Assembly: GCF_021134715.1 (NCBI RefSeq)
Contig: NC_060019.1
Location: forward strand, 310,001-374,000
DNA length: 64,000 bases
Origin: Daphnia pulex
Lineage: Eukaryota > Arthropoda > Branchiopoda > Diplostraca > Daphniidae
Reading direction: 5' to 3'
The stretch's first letter is position 1; each line of letters opens with the position of its first letter. Position numbers and translations under genes: made by a program. This document shows, one piece after another, positions 1 through 13,200 of the stretch. The notes beneath the pieces are model-generated. The model saw nothing but the letters and a program-made list of their open reading frames with translations, did no database searches and had not been told where the DNA came from.

Positions 1-1259
1 AAAAGAGTCACACATCTTTCCACCGGGTTATTTTACACACGGTCGAGAGAATTAAAAACAAATAAAATGGTAGAGAGATGAAATAATAATAACGAGTTTG
101 AATAATCATTTCCCAAAGTCCATTCCTCCCGAGACTCGAGCACCTGAGGGCGACACGATTCTCTTCCAGATGATGCTGACATCATCATCATCATCATGGC
201 CAGACAAGTGGTGCGCGCTCTAGATTATCTATCTCAAAGAATAAATCAGAGCGCCAGCCACTACAACTACAATATAACTACAACCCTTGAGCAGCTCAAA
301 CAGAGAGAAAGAGAAAAAGGAATTCAAAGTTGTTGTTGCAGCAGCTGCCCCGGCGGATGAGCGATCATTGCACATTTCGTTCATTGTATACAATGAACAT
401 GGTTCAGCACTTAAAAACACCCATGTGGCATATACACCTAAAAGAGATGGACTGCTCCTAAAAAAACTGAATAGAAAAATGGAAATGTTGATATTTCTTC
501 TATTTATTTATATCTATAGATGCGTCTGTTGGCAGGTCACGATTCCCATTTTCCTTATTTGGTTATCAAGTGGCTGGACCTTTTTTTCCGTTGGGTCGAC
601 GGTCGCCTTTTTCCAGTCGCTGGACGAGGGGAGAATTGACGTGTCAATAGCGACAAACCCCATCACAAATGCCCCGCGCAGGACGGACCAACGGCACCGG
701 CCCAGGGTCATCAGGAGGTGCCAATGGCCCAGGTGATTAGCTTCGATGGATCGACCGGGCAACACTAAAATCAAAGGGACACATCTGAGATGGCCCCGAA
801 CTAAAAAAAATCCATCAATGGCAATGGACACCAAAGATTCTGAATGAACTGCTGGCCCTGCTGCTGCTGGCCCCAATTAAAAGGAGGGGCCAACAAATAA
901 CCTGTCCTAAAAACTGCCGGCCCAGGATCTAGTAAACCCGTCAACCCGTCCAACGTGTCCCATCAATCGGTAGACTTGACTGGACTGGACGACACAGACG
1001 TCAAGATTCACGTTCCAGATAGGCAATCGATCGTTCCGGCTTGGCATCCAATGCATCCATTAAAAACAAAACCAAAAGGACTTGTCCAAAAGGAGAGGAA
1101 GATTGAAACCGGTCCCTGGTACATGCTGGATGGGCCATTGTTTTCGGGCAAAGAGTTTAGAATCAGGGCCAATCAACGTCACATTTTCCAAACCCACAGG
1201 CCCAAATCTATTTGGGTAAAATAAAAAGATAAAAAAAGAAAAGAGAATTCCAAACTTAC
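1..1259 (-). other. Multiplexin intron, part
   Basis: Sequence downstream of the last visible collagen exon, whose donor is at 1259/1258. No further Gly-X-Y exon is seen on the minus strand. Open frames on the plus strand here lack family features and look fortuitous. An ATC/TCA-rich tract lies near 178-197. Confidence 0.6.
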
Positions 1260-4200
1260 TCCGTCGATGGATGAGCCCTTGTCTCCTTTCTCTCCGCGTT
1301 CGCCCGGCTCGCCCTTCTCGGTGCAGCGGAATCCGTTCTGCATTCCGTGCATTTCCCGGACAATTCCTGCAATAAATAAAAATGTTGCCCGATTAACAAC
1401 GAGGATTAGTCGTAACAAGACCCAAGACCCAAGACCCGAAACCCGAAAGAAAGAAAATAAAAAGTCCGGGCCGACGGGTTGATGTAGAGCACACGCGGGG
1501 TTAGGAAAACGCCCTCAATAAATCGCGGCTCGTTGCAAGTTTTTTTAAAAAGTAGAGAAAAAGGTCTCCCCCCTTTTCTTATAATATTTGGTGGTGGTGG
1601 TTTGGGGGGGTTATTGTGTGTTGACGGTTAGAGCTGGGCTGATGAACGACCTCAGAGAGAAGAGAAACTTTTTCTTCTTTCTGATATAAAAAAAGGCGGT
1701 AACTGTCAGTGAACCTGTCGGGTCGTCCATCTTTTTCTTCTTCCAGCGGAGATGGTAGGTAGGTGGGTGAACAAGTTGTACGTACATGTGTCCATCTTAT
1801 TCTTTTTCTCTCTTCTTCCATCTCCACTTGGTCATTGATGAATAATGAGCTCGTCTATCAGATGGGAGATTCTCCTTCCTTCCTTCCCCCCCTTTGCACA
1901 ATGAGAAAATATTTCGGATTCAATTTCACGCTCATGCCTTGTGTGTGCAACGCCGTAATCGACCTCGTCGCCCGTCGCCGTCGTCGGAGGTGATACGTTC
2001 CGGCTGACATCATCCCCCCCTCTTCTCTCTCTCTCTCTCCTATTTCTATCTTTATCCCTTCCATTATCTAACAACATCCCAAAAACGACCGTCTGGCCGC
2101 CATTCTTCTCTCCACAAATTCTTGATGAGAAAATAGAAAAAAAAAATTCAACCAAAGCCAAAAGAATAAACAAATATCGTATGGCTCCGATAATAAAAAA
2201 AAGAGTATTCCCTTTCATCGGATTCAAACATTTGGAATCTCCCATGGCGTCGACGACAAGCCGGGCCGGGGCTGGGCACATCAACGTGTGACATTGATAT
2301 CCCCCCAGACTTTCTCAATCGAATTGGATTCCCCTTTGCGACTTGTCGTGTGATGACAATCCAAAACACATTTGCATCTGATATCAGATTCAGACGACGA
2401 CGACGACGACGGGCCAAACACATTCCAGCTTAGGAAATCCAAGAAGAAGAAGAAGAAGTTAAGATTCCATCGACCTCAAAATAATTTTTTTCCTTTTTTT
2501 CTATTTAAAAAAAGAAGAAGAAGAAGAAGAAACGAGTTTATTCGCTGCGCTTGTTCCTCTTCTTCTTATCGGCGGCCACAGAGGATTGGCGAAATTGGCC
2601 GTCATAAATTTTTCTGCGCACAACAACAACCGAAAAAAAGGGGAGCGGTACTGTTCAGTTGTTGTTGTTTTCTCTTCTTCTTCTTTTTCGGAAGGAGAAG
2701 ACAAAAGGAAAAAAAAACGGACGGGTCTTGGGGTATTTAACAAGACCCGAACTTGAATCGAAAAATGGGAAAAGTGCCAAGGCGGCCAGGCCAGGCCAGG
2801 CCATTCTGCCGGGGCGCTTTTTTAACTTCAGAGCTCCTTGATGGATGACATCCAGTGATGGAAGAGTTCGCCAACACACACACACACACCTGAGAGTCTC
2901 CGGCAGCTACACACATGGCCGTTTCTTCTTATTTTTCACGGCACTGGCCAATCGACTTTTTTGTTTCTTCTCACTCCCTGGAAAAAGAGGTTCCCAGGAC
3001 CCACATCTGTAATCCCCGCTCCTCCTACTCCTTCTATTCCTCCTCTGGGTTGTTGGTCGTGGTGATTGATCAACACTTTTGCATATTATTCGGCATCAAT
3101 TTCTTCTCTCTCCTTCTCGTCCAGGTGCTGCTGCTCCTTTCTCTTTCTATTACAACTTCTTTTTCCTTATTGATTAACAAGTTTCCCCCTGGGCTTGTCA
3201 AACAGCCCAGGCATTTGTTCAATCACTACCGAATCAAAATAACTAACCGGACAAAAAACACAAAAGATAAAAAAAAAGTGTTGTTGTTGTTGCTCATACA
3301 ACGAGTCGTCGTCGACTGGCCGAGATGAATGACAGTCTGTCCCCCGCCCGCCTTATTCCACCCAAAAGAAACAAGTGGCAAACTTTGGTTTTGGGGTCAT
3401 TAACGGTAAGGACTGGATTGTTGTTGTTTGGAGAGACGAGTGAAGAAAGAAAGACGGGCAGAGGGAAGAGACGACAAGACGAGCAATAAACATCCCAGTA
3501 GACTCTATCCAAGGGTTTGGCACTGACGACACCACCTGGCCAACAACTTTGAATTGTTTTGTTCTATTTCCAGTTGTCTCGTTACGACGACGACAAGAGG
3601 AAGAGCCTCTACCGTGTTTGACATTTTCTCTTTTATTTTGGTTTTGTCCGTTTAGAAATGGAAAAACAAAAGAGATGGGCATCAAAAACGATTAGGCAGA
3701 AGAAGAAGCCGGGGCCCCAATTAACATTCCCGGTCTCTTGTTCCCAACCCGTCGTCGTCTCATTCCACAACATCCCCGACAACTACAACCAACGACATGT
3801 TTCTCCCCTCTACCCAAAAGGAGATGGAAATCAGAACCCGCCCCTTTTTGATTCCCATTTCTTTGTATTTCTTTTGTAGATGTGACGCAACGAGTGACAC
3901 TCCAACACAAGGGGGGATGTTCCCAATGCGACAGTTGGGGTCCACATTTTATTTTTTGATTTGTGACAACTGTCAAACGACCAAAAGAAGAAAATAAAAA
4001 GGGGTCGACACCAAAAATAACCCCATAGAGAGTTCTATTCTTCGCCTATTCAAACTGTTTTTATTGCATAGGGGGAGAGGAGGAGGTTATTGGTTTCCTT
4101 GTCGCGTTATCCAATAGAAGAAGAAGAAAGTCAATCAAATTCCAACCATTAGAAATAGGAAAACATCTTTTGTGGCGCAGAGGAAGCAACAATAGAATAG

Positions 4201-7200
4201 CTACGAGTGTCACTACAAACGATCGTCCCATTCATTTGTCCTCCTCCCCCCCATCGTTATTCTCGACCGTGTGGGTGGTTGTCTACCTTGTGTAACCTCT
4301 TCTCCCGGCTTGTGCTGGGCACACAAAAAAGTGACTTCCTAATACGTCACGACTGTCGAGTCATAATTCAACCCGGTAACCCCCACACACGACCCTTTCC
4401 CTTTTGGGGTTAGAACGACACTTTTGAGCCCGGGTTATTCGTCTGATTTTGGGTTTGGCTGATTGACAAGCCGCCCGTTACTCCACTCCACCCCTCGCCC
4501 CAAACTTGTATTTTGGAAAATCCCGAAATAAATGGAAATAAAAGTTGGGACGTGAAATCGGCGCGTTGCTCTCGACGCTTTGAAGAATGTTAAAAGCAAT
4601 CGTGCACAGCAAGGCGGGCGCTGCTGCTGCTGTCTACTGTCTCCCAGCGATCCACCACTCACGCCCCCTTTGTGGGCAATTAGGCGCCCGTCATAAACCA
4701 CCGGGCAGACACTAAACCCCGTAAAAGAAGAAGAGGAAAGGACGACATCATCATCAACCAACGACCGGCAACTGCCGGGCCAAACCCCTTCAGAAATTTC
4801 TCTTTCCTGACACACGTCACGTCACCTGGTCGCCGTCACTTTCAAAACTTCAAAATGGGAAAAAAAGGAAATTTTTTTTTAAATATTTACCGACGGCGTC
4901 GGATGAGACTGGCGGAGGTGGAGGCAGGAGAGGTGGCGAACAGGGCGGGAGGAGTTGCGAAGGATCGACAACTCCGGCCGTCGACGACGGCGGTTTCTTG
5001 TCGATGGATGACAGGCCAACACCGCCCGATCCAGCGTCCGGCTCTTCTCCCTCCGATTCCAAGTCCACCTGTAATTAAACATTTTGAAATTAGAAAATAA
5101 ATTTACAAAATTAAATTTTAAAAAAAATTGAAACTGAAAAATAAAAAATTGTCACCAAGGAATCGTCGTCGATATCAACAAAATCGCCGGAACCATCTCC
5201 GGAAAACTAAAAAAATCAAACAAAATCAAAAATAAGAAAAAATAACCAAATATAATCAAAAATAAAATAACTAAACAAGAAAAATCAAAAAGCTAATAAA
5301 AAGAAATAAATTTTGTCGATGAAATAACCCGGGATTAAAATTGACGCTGTAAAAAAGATCCCCCCCAACTCAACACAAAATTTCATTTGAATATTGGATA
5401 GGGAGAAATAGAAAAGGTTAGAGTTCGAGTCGTCTCAAAAACTTTGTGTGTCAAGAGAGAGAGTCTCTCTCTCTCAAGTATGTAGTGTCGTATGGATAAC
5501 ACGGAAAGTGGATGGCGGCCTCTCAAAGAATATTCATTATTTTATTTATAGACTTTTTTTGTGTTATCCAACCAGGAAAAAGAGAAAAAACGAACCTCAA
5601 TTTCTCTTCTTCTTTTTAAAATAATAATTTCACAGATCCAGACAAGACACGTATACATACGTACGAGACGGCCAGGATATATAGAGTTGTAGTTACAACA
5701 ACAACAACAATCATTTGTCTTGATAATTTATGGATTATGTGTTTTCACGCTCCCGGCACCAAGAAATTTAACACGATGATTATTATTATATCATTTTCTT
5801 TTTCCCCTTTCAAAAAATGTTTTTTAAAATTTTTAATCACAAAATAGGAGGAATCAGATTTTTTTTTTGTAATTCAACATCATCGGCGGGATCTCCTTTT
5901 TTTATTTTTATTTATTTTTTCCCTATTGCACACACGCGCAGTTGTTTGTGGCCGCCAGTCCGGTGGGGAGTCCATTAATAACCCGACACACACACACACA
6001 GACTGACTGTGAAACATCTCATTCCAGCCAGGGGTCTCTCCTTCTGACACTTTCCTTTTGTTTTCCTTATTGTCTTTTTTGGTTTGTTGGTTGTTTTCCA
6101 TCTCATTATAAAACATGTGTTAGCTCTCCTACATATGCCCGACTTCTTTTTCGTCTTGACATTCCAATTACCACGGCTCGTTCCCTCTAACCAAAAAAGA
6201 AACAAAACGGCCAAAAAATAAAATAAAAGAAGACGGGCCACAATGTGTGTTGGGTAACCGTATCTCCCGTTGGCACGGTGTTTCAAACTATTTCGTTTTT
6301 TCTTTTCTTTTCTTTCACGGCCGAGATATCGTCATCCGACAAATATCCCTTTTGTCACGGGACAACAAACCACACCCGAAAAATCCCGACCCCCCAGACA
6401 AACATGACGCAACTTTTGTTTTTTGTTGTTTAGTTTGATATCCCGCGGGATGTTGCATTGAGCTAATGAGTTGGCGGTGATGGTGGTGGCTGGGCTAGTG
6501 GCTGGCCTTGTTTTGTTTGGGGGGCTTCATAATTTCGCGATTAACATCGTCTGGATAGAAGAAAAGCAGAGCTGAAATTCCCGTTAGGTTTTTCCAGTCG
6601 ATGGCACAATCGCCCAAGCCACACGCCGCCGCCGCCAGACGAAACGGGCCAATAGCCAATTGTTCCGGCCTCTTTTTTTCCCCTTTCGTGTGTCTATTTC
6701 TATTTCGAGTGCGTGTGTGTGTGTGTGTGCGGGTTACGTCTATCCAACGCACACGGTCACGATCCTTTCCGATATATTTCTCTCTCTCTATCTTTCCTAT
6801 TTTCGTAGCGATTCAATTAAAGACACAAAACCGGAATGGTTCGGGTTTTGTGGCTTTCGGGAGAAGAAGAAGAACAAGGGGCGAGAAAATGTATTTAGTT
6901 GTCCGATTCAAATGTCAAAAGAGAAAGAAAGAAGAGAAAGAGAAGTGATGTTTCAATAGACACACAGCACAAAAGAAGAGTCGACTGAATCGACGGCCAA
7001 GTTCCTTATTGAGGCAAACGACATGTTTATAGTCGGGACGGTAACGAAGCACGGGCTGTGGCATGACCAACGGCCCAGGCCAAATAAATAACGCACGCAC
7101 GGACCCAACCACCATCATCGTCTTCTTCAGTCGTCATTGCAAAGCGAAAAGGGGTTCGACAATTCGGCCGATGCGCAATAATAACAAACCCAATAGCCAA

Positions 7201-10200
7201 AAGAATTAAAAAAAAGAATAAAAGACCCACACACACACACACACACACACAGGCAGCTGCTAAAAGGAATTCACGCAGAGTTGCAAGTCAAAATAAAAAG
7301 GCGAAACATGTTCCAATCAAATCAAAACAAAAACAAAAAGAAAAGAGAGAAAAAAGATGTTGAGCGCCAACAGGCATTTTTACGAGGTGAACACACACAG
7401 CACACCGACACGATGGTCGATTGGATTCGGTTGGCAGAACGCGTGCAAAGTGAAGCCGATACGCAGATTATAAAGTTGAAACAAGAAGAAAAAAGAAAGT
7501 CTTGTTTTGTCTGCCCAGAAATGTCACCCAGACAAAATAAGACGATGACAAAAAGGTCAACAAATGATTCCCGATAAGCCCAAAAAAAAAATGAGCCAAC
7601 GACAACCAGATCGAATCCGGGAACCTCCTTTTTTTATTATTTTGATTAAATTTTTCGCCATTTTGTCGAGGTCCTTTTTTGACAACATCGCATGTTTGGA
7701 TTTTTTTTTAAATTTGATTTTTTCTTTTCGTTCCAATAAGAGAAATGCCCGGGAATAAAAACAAATTTCAAAAATCGTGTGCCAGACTTTTTCGGTTATT
7801 TTTTCGTGAAATCAAAAAAGAGGTGCGACCGATGCCCACCCACTCAAGGCCGACGTGAACAAAACGGGAGGGAAAGAATCAAGACATCGTTTCCTTCTTT
7901 TTTTCGGGTGTACATACGCCTTTGAATTTGATTCGTGCCCTAGCCGAAAAAAAAGGAAAAAAAGTCAGACAGGAAATTGAGAATTCGTCTGGGGATCTCA
8001 CTTTGTCACGCTGCTGCTCCATAAGAACACACACAACGTTTTATTTTTTTACAAACAACCAACGGAACGTGCCCCGGCATCACAAAAATATCTTCTCTCC
8101 TGAGCCGACAACAACAACAACAACAACATCAAATTCAATGTAGCGTGCAGCACAGACGAGTGTGCTGCTGAGATTCCGGATACACGACTATCAAATTCTT
8201 GGGAGGTTATAGTTTATTTTATTTCATTTTATAGCCAGCGCACAGGTTGAAATGGGCCCATCAAATCCAATCAGAAAATATATAGATTTCGAGTCAACTA
8301 CTTTTTTGGGGATTCTAGGTGGTCATCCCCATCAAACATTTTTGTGGACGGTTTAAAAGAATAAGGTTATACGCCCTTATAAGGAAATCAGTTCTGGGAA
8401 TAGCATCTTTTCCGTCTTGGAAAATCAGAGCAACGGCCCAGCACCATTTCCAGCCTTTTGTGCTGTGCAATGTGAACAACTGGGAGGAGCAGAGACCGAC
8501 AGACGCATGTTCGCTTTAATCGCCATCATAATGGCGCAACTTCAGACTAGTATCGCCTGTCTGGCATCTTTACGACGGCCCAAAAAATCCTTTTCACAAT
8601 TCTTATAGGACCTTTTCGCTTTTCCAAAGGGGTTGGAATTCCAACCCCAAAGGAGAAAAAGCGCGAAGAATCGGGAAATTTAAAAAGGGATAACAACAAT
8701 ACGACGCAACTGGTTCAACCGCCACAAACGGCGGCAAACATTCAAAAGGTAAAAAGAAAATAAAAGAAAATAATCTTTTTTGTTGTACTGCGTTTGAATT
8801 GTGCGATCGAATGTAACTTTATATATAGCGCACGGAATAAAAGGAAAAATAGTAACAACCACTACGCCCCGGTTTGAAATCAAAGATAACCGAACCCAAA
8901 TATTAGATGCACAACGCCCCGAGCTTTTTTTAAAAAAGAAATAAAACATTTTTTTTTTTTCGGGAGAGTCGGAGCTGTTTCAAGGCGAAACGGGAGCACA
9001 ATCTTTTTTCGTGAAAAAAACACACGTTGAAAATGGGTAGAGAGAAGAAGAAAGAAAGAAGTTTTCATCATCATTTAGGCAGGCGCCGCTGTGCTGTGCT
9101 GCTCACAACAGACAAAACGGGCAAGAAATTAAAAATAGTCACGCTCTCTTCTTCTATAATAGACCACACACCCAAACCCAAAAGAAAAATAAAAATGAAC
9201 GTTGGCGTGTGTCTATCATCACGAAAATACAGAGTAAAAGAATAAGAAAAGAATGATCAGCCGGAACAAACGGGGGGCCATTGACACATGTATAAAAACT
9301 GTTGGCAGAGGCCATTGATTAGTACGTGTCTATTCTATTCATTTAACCCAAACATTTCCCGGCGGAAGGAAAAAGGTTTTTCTTTCGTCCTCTTTTTTTC
9401 ATTTTTTTGTTGGCTGCTGTTGTTGTTGTGGTTGAATCATTCAATTAACACGATGACTCACGACGCGTCACAAGTCAAGTCGGGAGACGGACAGACGGAT
9501 GAGCTGTAGCTGGCAGGTTTCCCCCCCTCTCACCCAAAACATCCCGAATCGTGAAAAGAGCCCCACAGTAGTAGACACGCCAACCAAATATAAGAAAAAT
9601 GAGACACCCAGACTCTCTCTCGTCCGTTTCTCCACAAATAAAATTTTTAAATAAAAAAAACGAGAGAAAATAGAAAAATATTTTCCCGGCTTGTTTTGCT
9701 GGCCAGCTTCCAATTGAAGGACAACTTACCTTGGCCCAGTCATCAATAACTCTTCCGCCCGTCTCGCGACAAATGTAATAATTCACCCAATCAACACGGA
9801 AAACCAAGAAGAAGAACTCGAAATTCCAAATTGGAAATTGCATCATATTTTTCTGCTGGGCCAAAAGATTAAAATGACGACAACAACAACATGCCTGCCG
9901 GAACATTGGCGATAAAAATAAGAAAAGAAAAAGGTGAGATTCAGATGGAAAGGAGAGTTGATGGCCGCTGACAGAGGGGGGGTCCACGTAATCAGACGAA
10001 AACCTTTCTCTTCCCGTCCAACAACAACTTTCCAACCAACCCGTTCCAGTTTCGTTCGTTTTCTTCTTGTTAACGTCTGCACACTCCAATCTCTAGCGCG
10101 GAATCTTTTGGCATTTGCATATCGACCAGGTGCTGCTGGCGCGAGATACCAAAAAGTACCAAAAAGAAGATGAAGAATTGGATGGGCGGCCCCCCGTTAT

Positions 10201-13200
10201 ATCGGGCGACTGACAAGAAAAACAACACCTCGTCGGCAACGGCCAATTTGGAACATCATCCGTCAAAAATAATTCTTATTCTTCTTTTTATTTTTCTTGT
10301 TGTTGTTTTTGTTTCGCCTACCGCAAAATGAAACGGGAGAAGGAAAATAAAAATAAAAATGAGGGGCCTCTCTTTAATCAGGTCGATCGACATTCCTAAC
10401 CCAAACTACTACGTGAAAAATTCAATAAAAGAAATGAAATTAAATATAATAGACTTACCGGAAGGATGTCTTCACATTGAACGCTGGCCAAACTGGGCTC
10501 GTTGGTCAGCTTCAGCTCCTGGATGGTGCCCTGGATGAAGAGGAAAACCGCAGCGGTTAGAACAAGTCGACCGCCAATCCAGTGGGCCGTTGTCGTCCAC
10601 ATTGTCACATCAATCGGAATCAATTTTTATCGGTTTTATTCTATTTAAAATTTGGCACACGACGACGACGACACTTTGGCGAAAACCCCAGCGCAAAAAA
10701 TTTACAAAATTTAAGTTTCACTCGATCCACATTCCGCCAAATTTAAAATTTCCAACAATTCCTCCTCCCCACTGCGTAAATTTTTCCTATTGCGCTTTAA
10801 CGAAACGTGAGAAAAGAAAAAAACGACTGTCGTTATTTAAAAGAGAGAACGACTGGTGGGGCATCCGCACTCGGGGCCAGACGGACGGCCACTGACCGAC
10901 CGTGTGGGTCTCGTCGCTGCTTTTATTACCGCAAGGGCCTCCTCCTCCTCCTCTCTAGCTCGACTGCTGTGGCCAAACCCAAACGGGAAAAGAAAAGAAA
11001 AACGATCGTCTCTCTTTCTCGTTTCGGAATTTGTCGCCTATTCCATCGAGGTGGGGGCGACACATGAAATTTTCCCCCAAGGTTTTCCTCCGTTTCTCCC
11101 AATCATCTCGTGATTTTCGGCTGGCGGGACTGTGGAATAATAGAATCAAAAGTGGAAATGCCAACCAAATTAAAATGCTAATAAAAATAAGATGAAGGGG
11201 GGAAAGAAGAACAACATTAAACGCGCGGTCGTGAGTCGAGATATCCGAGAAACGAAAGATCAGGGCCGAACGAGGGCAGGGGTTCTCTTTCTCTCTTCTC
11301 CCGATATATTTTTATAAGGTATCGCAGCGATTCCAGAATTCTCCCAACACACACAACAGAGAGAGAGACCCCTATAATTCAAGTGAGCCTCCTGTCCTCC
11401 AGCTGCTCTCAGAACCTCGCATGATTCATCACGCACAAGGACCAACCCTCCTCCATCTCCTCCTTCTTTCACGCAGACGGATCACGCCATCTTCCCGTAG
11501 TTACGGGAGCTATAAAAGGAGGGTGAGCTTCATGTTATGTTTTCTATTTCTATTTCTAACATCTCGTCAAAAAACCCACCAAATGCATCGGTCATAACAG
11601 AAAAAAGATGTTTGTAGTTTTTGGTTACCACAAACTCTCCGGGTGGTTGGAGCAGGCCTCCGGCTTGGCCTATATAAAGAGTCGAGGCCGTGTCAAAGGT
11701 CAGCTGCTCTTTCCATGCAACGCTCGTGATGAGCAGACTGCCGTACTCGATGCAGTTGAAGAAGAGAGTCACGTTGGGCACGCCCAGGCCGCTGTCCAGC
11801 ACACGAAAGGCGAATCGAGTCCACTTTTTGGCGAAATTGGGCACCAGGAACTTGGCCAACACCTGAAACATAAATTAAGTTTAATTTTGACTTTGATTGG
11901 CTCTGCGAAACAAATGGATTCCACACCTTAGAAACAAAACGGTCTTCTGGGTGGGTGTGGTAGAGGGAGAGCTCACTCTGGCCTGGGCCTGCAGCAGGGC
12001 CGATTCGCAGACCAAACTGGACCAGAGTCTCCAGAGGGTCAACCACGGCAAAGAGATAACCACCTGCACACAGACACAGAAGCAAACACGCAAACAAGAG
12101 ATTAGAATCTGAACAAACAGCAGACAGTTAGTTGTGGTGGTGGCGGTTGTACTACCTTCATTGTTATCTGGTTTGATGGTAACGAGAATGGAAAAGTCAG
12201 AGTAGAGCTTGTCAGGCAGGAGAACCTTGTAGGGGATTTTAATATCGTGGCCACGAAAGAGAACGAAAGCCGGGAATCCATCTACACCAGTCCCGAACGT
12301 GATGTGTTCTTCGTCTCGCAGAGGAACTTCAATGGCTTTCAGCAGGTCGTGATGGATCGGCTCCCCATCTGCAAACAAACCATCAACACAAATCAATAAC
12401 CAGTCAATGCGAGAAACAGACCCAAATAAGTCGTTTAAAAAACCTTAAACAAGATGAATTGAATTTTTCAAAAAAATCAACACATTTCAGAGCAGAGAAT
12501 GTAGTGCCGGTATGTCCCGGTACGCTATTGCCACCTGGCGACTAAATCAACAACTCAATCATCTTTCTCTTTTGTTTTTCTTATTTAGCGCGGTTAAAAC
12601 AAAACTGTATATTTGTGAGTTGGCTCGTTGAGTCGTTGGCAAACCAAATAAAAGTTTGCCGGTGACTCAGTCAAAAAAAATAACGACTAGACGGGAGGAC
12701 TAAACACCAGCACCATTAAAAAAGGAAAAACGGGTCGGGTTAATCTATCAGCAGGAACCGACCCGGGTTAGCAGCAGTTTGGCACGTTCTTTTTTAACAG
12801 CGGTCAATTCGTCTCGTGTCACCCGCCGTTTGATAACCAACAGCTGTTTCTTCTCTCTCTAGCCAGAAAAAATCTGAGCACATAAACATTTATTCTTTTC
12901 CCGTGTCTACCGACTCTAGACGTTCGTTTGGTTAGTCCCCACCCCACGTCACAATCAGCGGGCGGGAGAATTAGTTAAAACAAAACGTTAACAGGACAAC
13001 AACAACAAAACAACAACGGAAGAGAGACAGCTGTACAAATAGATGTAGGCCAGTGTGTTCAAAATAAAAGAAAGAAATGTGGGCTTGACGTTTTTGTTAC
13101 TTCACCCAATGAATTTAAGAATTTGAATTGGGCAGTTGACGGTGAAGGCCTGGGCTATCCCATTTCATATCCTCGCACACAATCACCAACGGACGGCAGC

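Larger units (their letters stand above)
5207..10458 (-). other. Multiplexin intron 6 (about 5.25 kb)
   Basis: Large intron separating the end of the thrombospondin-N-like domain from the Ser-Gly exon. Contains CA/GT microsatellites (about 5988-6001, 6712-6729, 7229-7251), a CAA run (8109-8128) and a long inverted repeat centred at 8638/8639. A possible 126-nt cassette exon (9730-9855) is discussed under findings. Nothing else codes convincingly. Confidence 0.6.

Noticed and set aside
955-1224. 89-codon plus-strand frame in the first kilobase
   Set aside because: No family resemblance, no splice context, antisense to a multiplexin intron.
2372-2743. Overlapping frames on both strands in a GAA/TTC-rich tract
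   Set aside because: Simple-sequence DNA gives open frames by chance; products are poly-Lys/Arg or poly-Phe/Ser.
9475-10089. 204-codon minus-strand frame
   Set aside because: Mostly low-complexity, Phe/Cys-rich translation of T-rich intron; only a possible 126-nt block within it is worth testing.
10459-10602. ATG at 10602 with hydrophobic leader as an alternative start of multiplexin
   Set aside because: The hydrophobic stretch is the translation of a polypyrimidine tract ending TTCATCCAG; the real internal exon begins at 10530 with GTIQELKL, continuing the conserved thrombospondin-N-like domain.
11505-11525. TATAAAAGG on the plus strand
   Set aside because: Inside a multiplexin intron with no downstream plus-strand gene.
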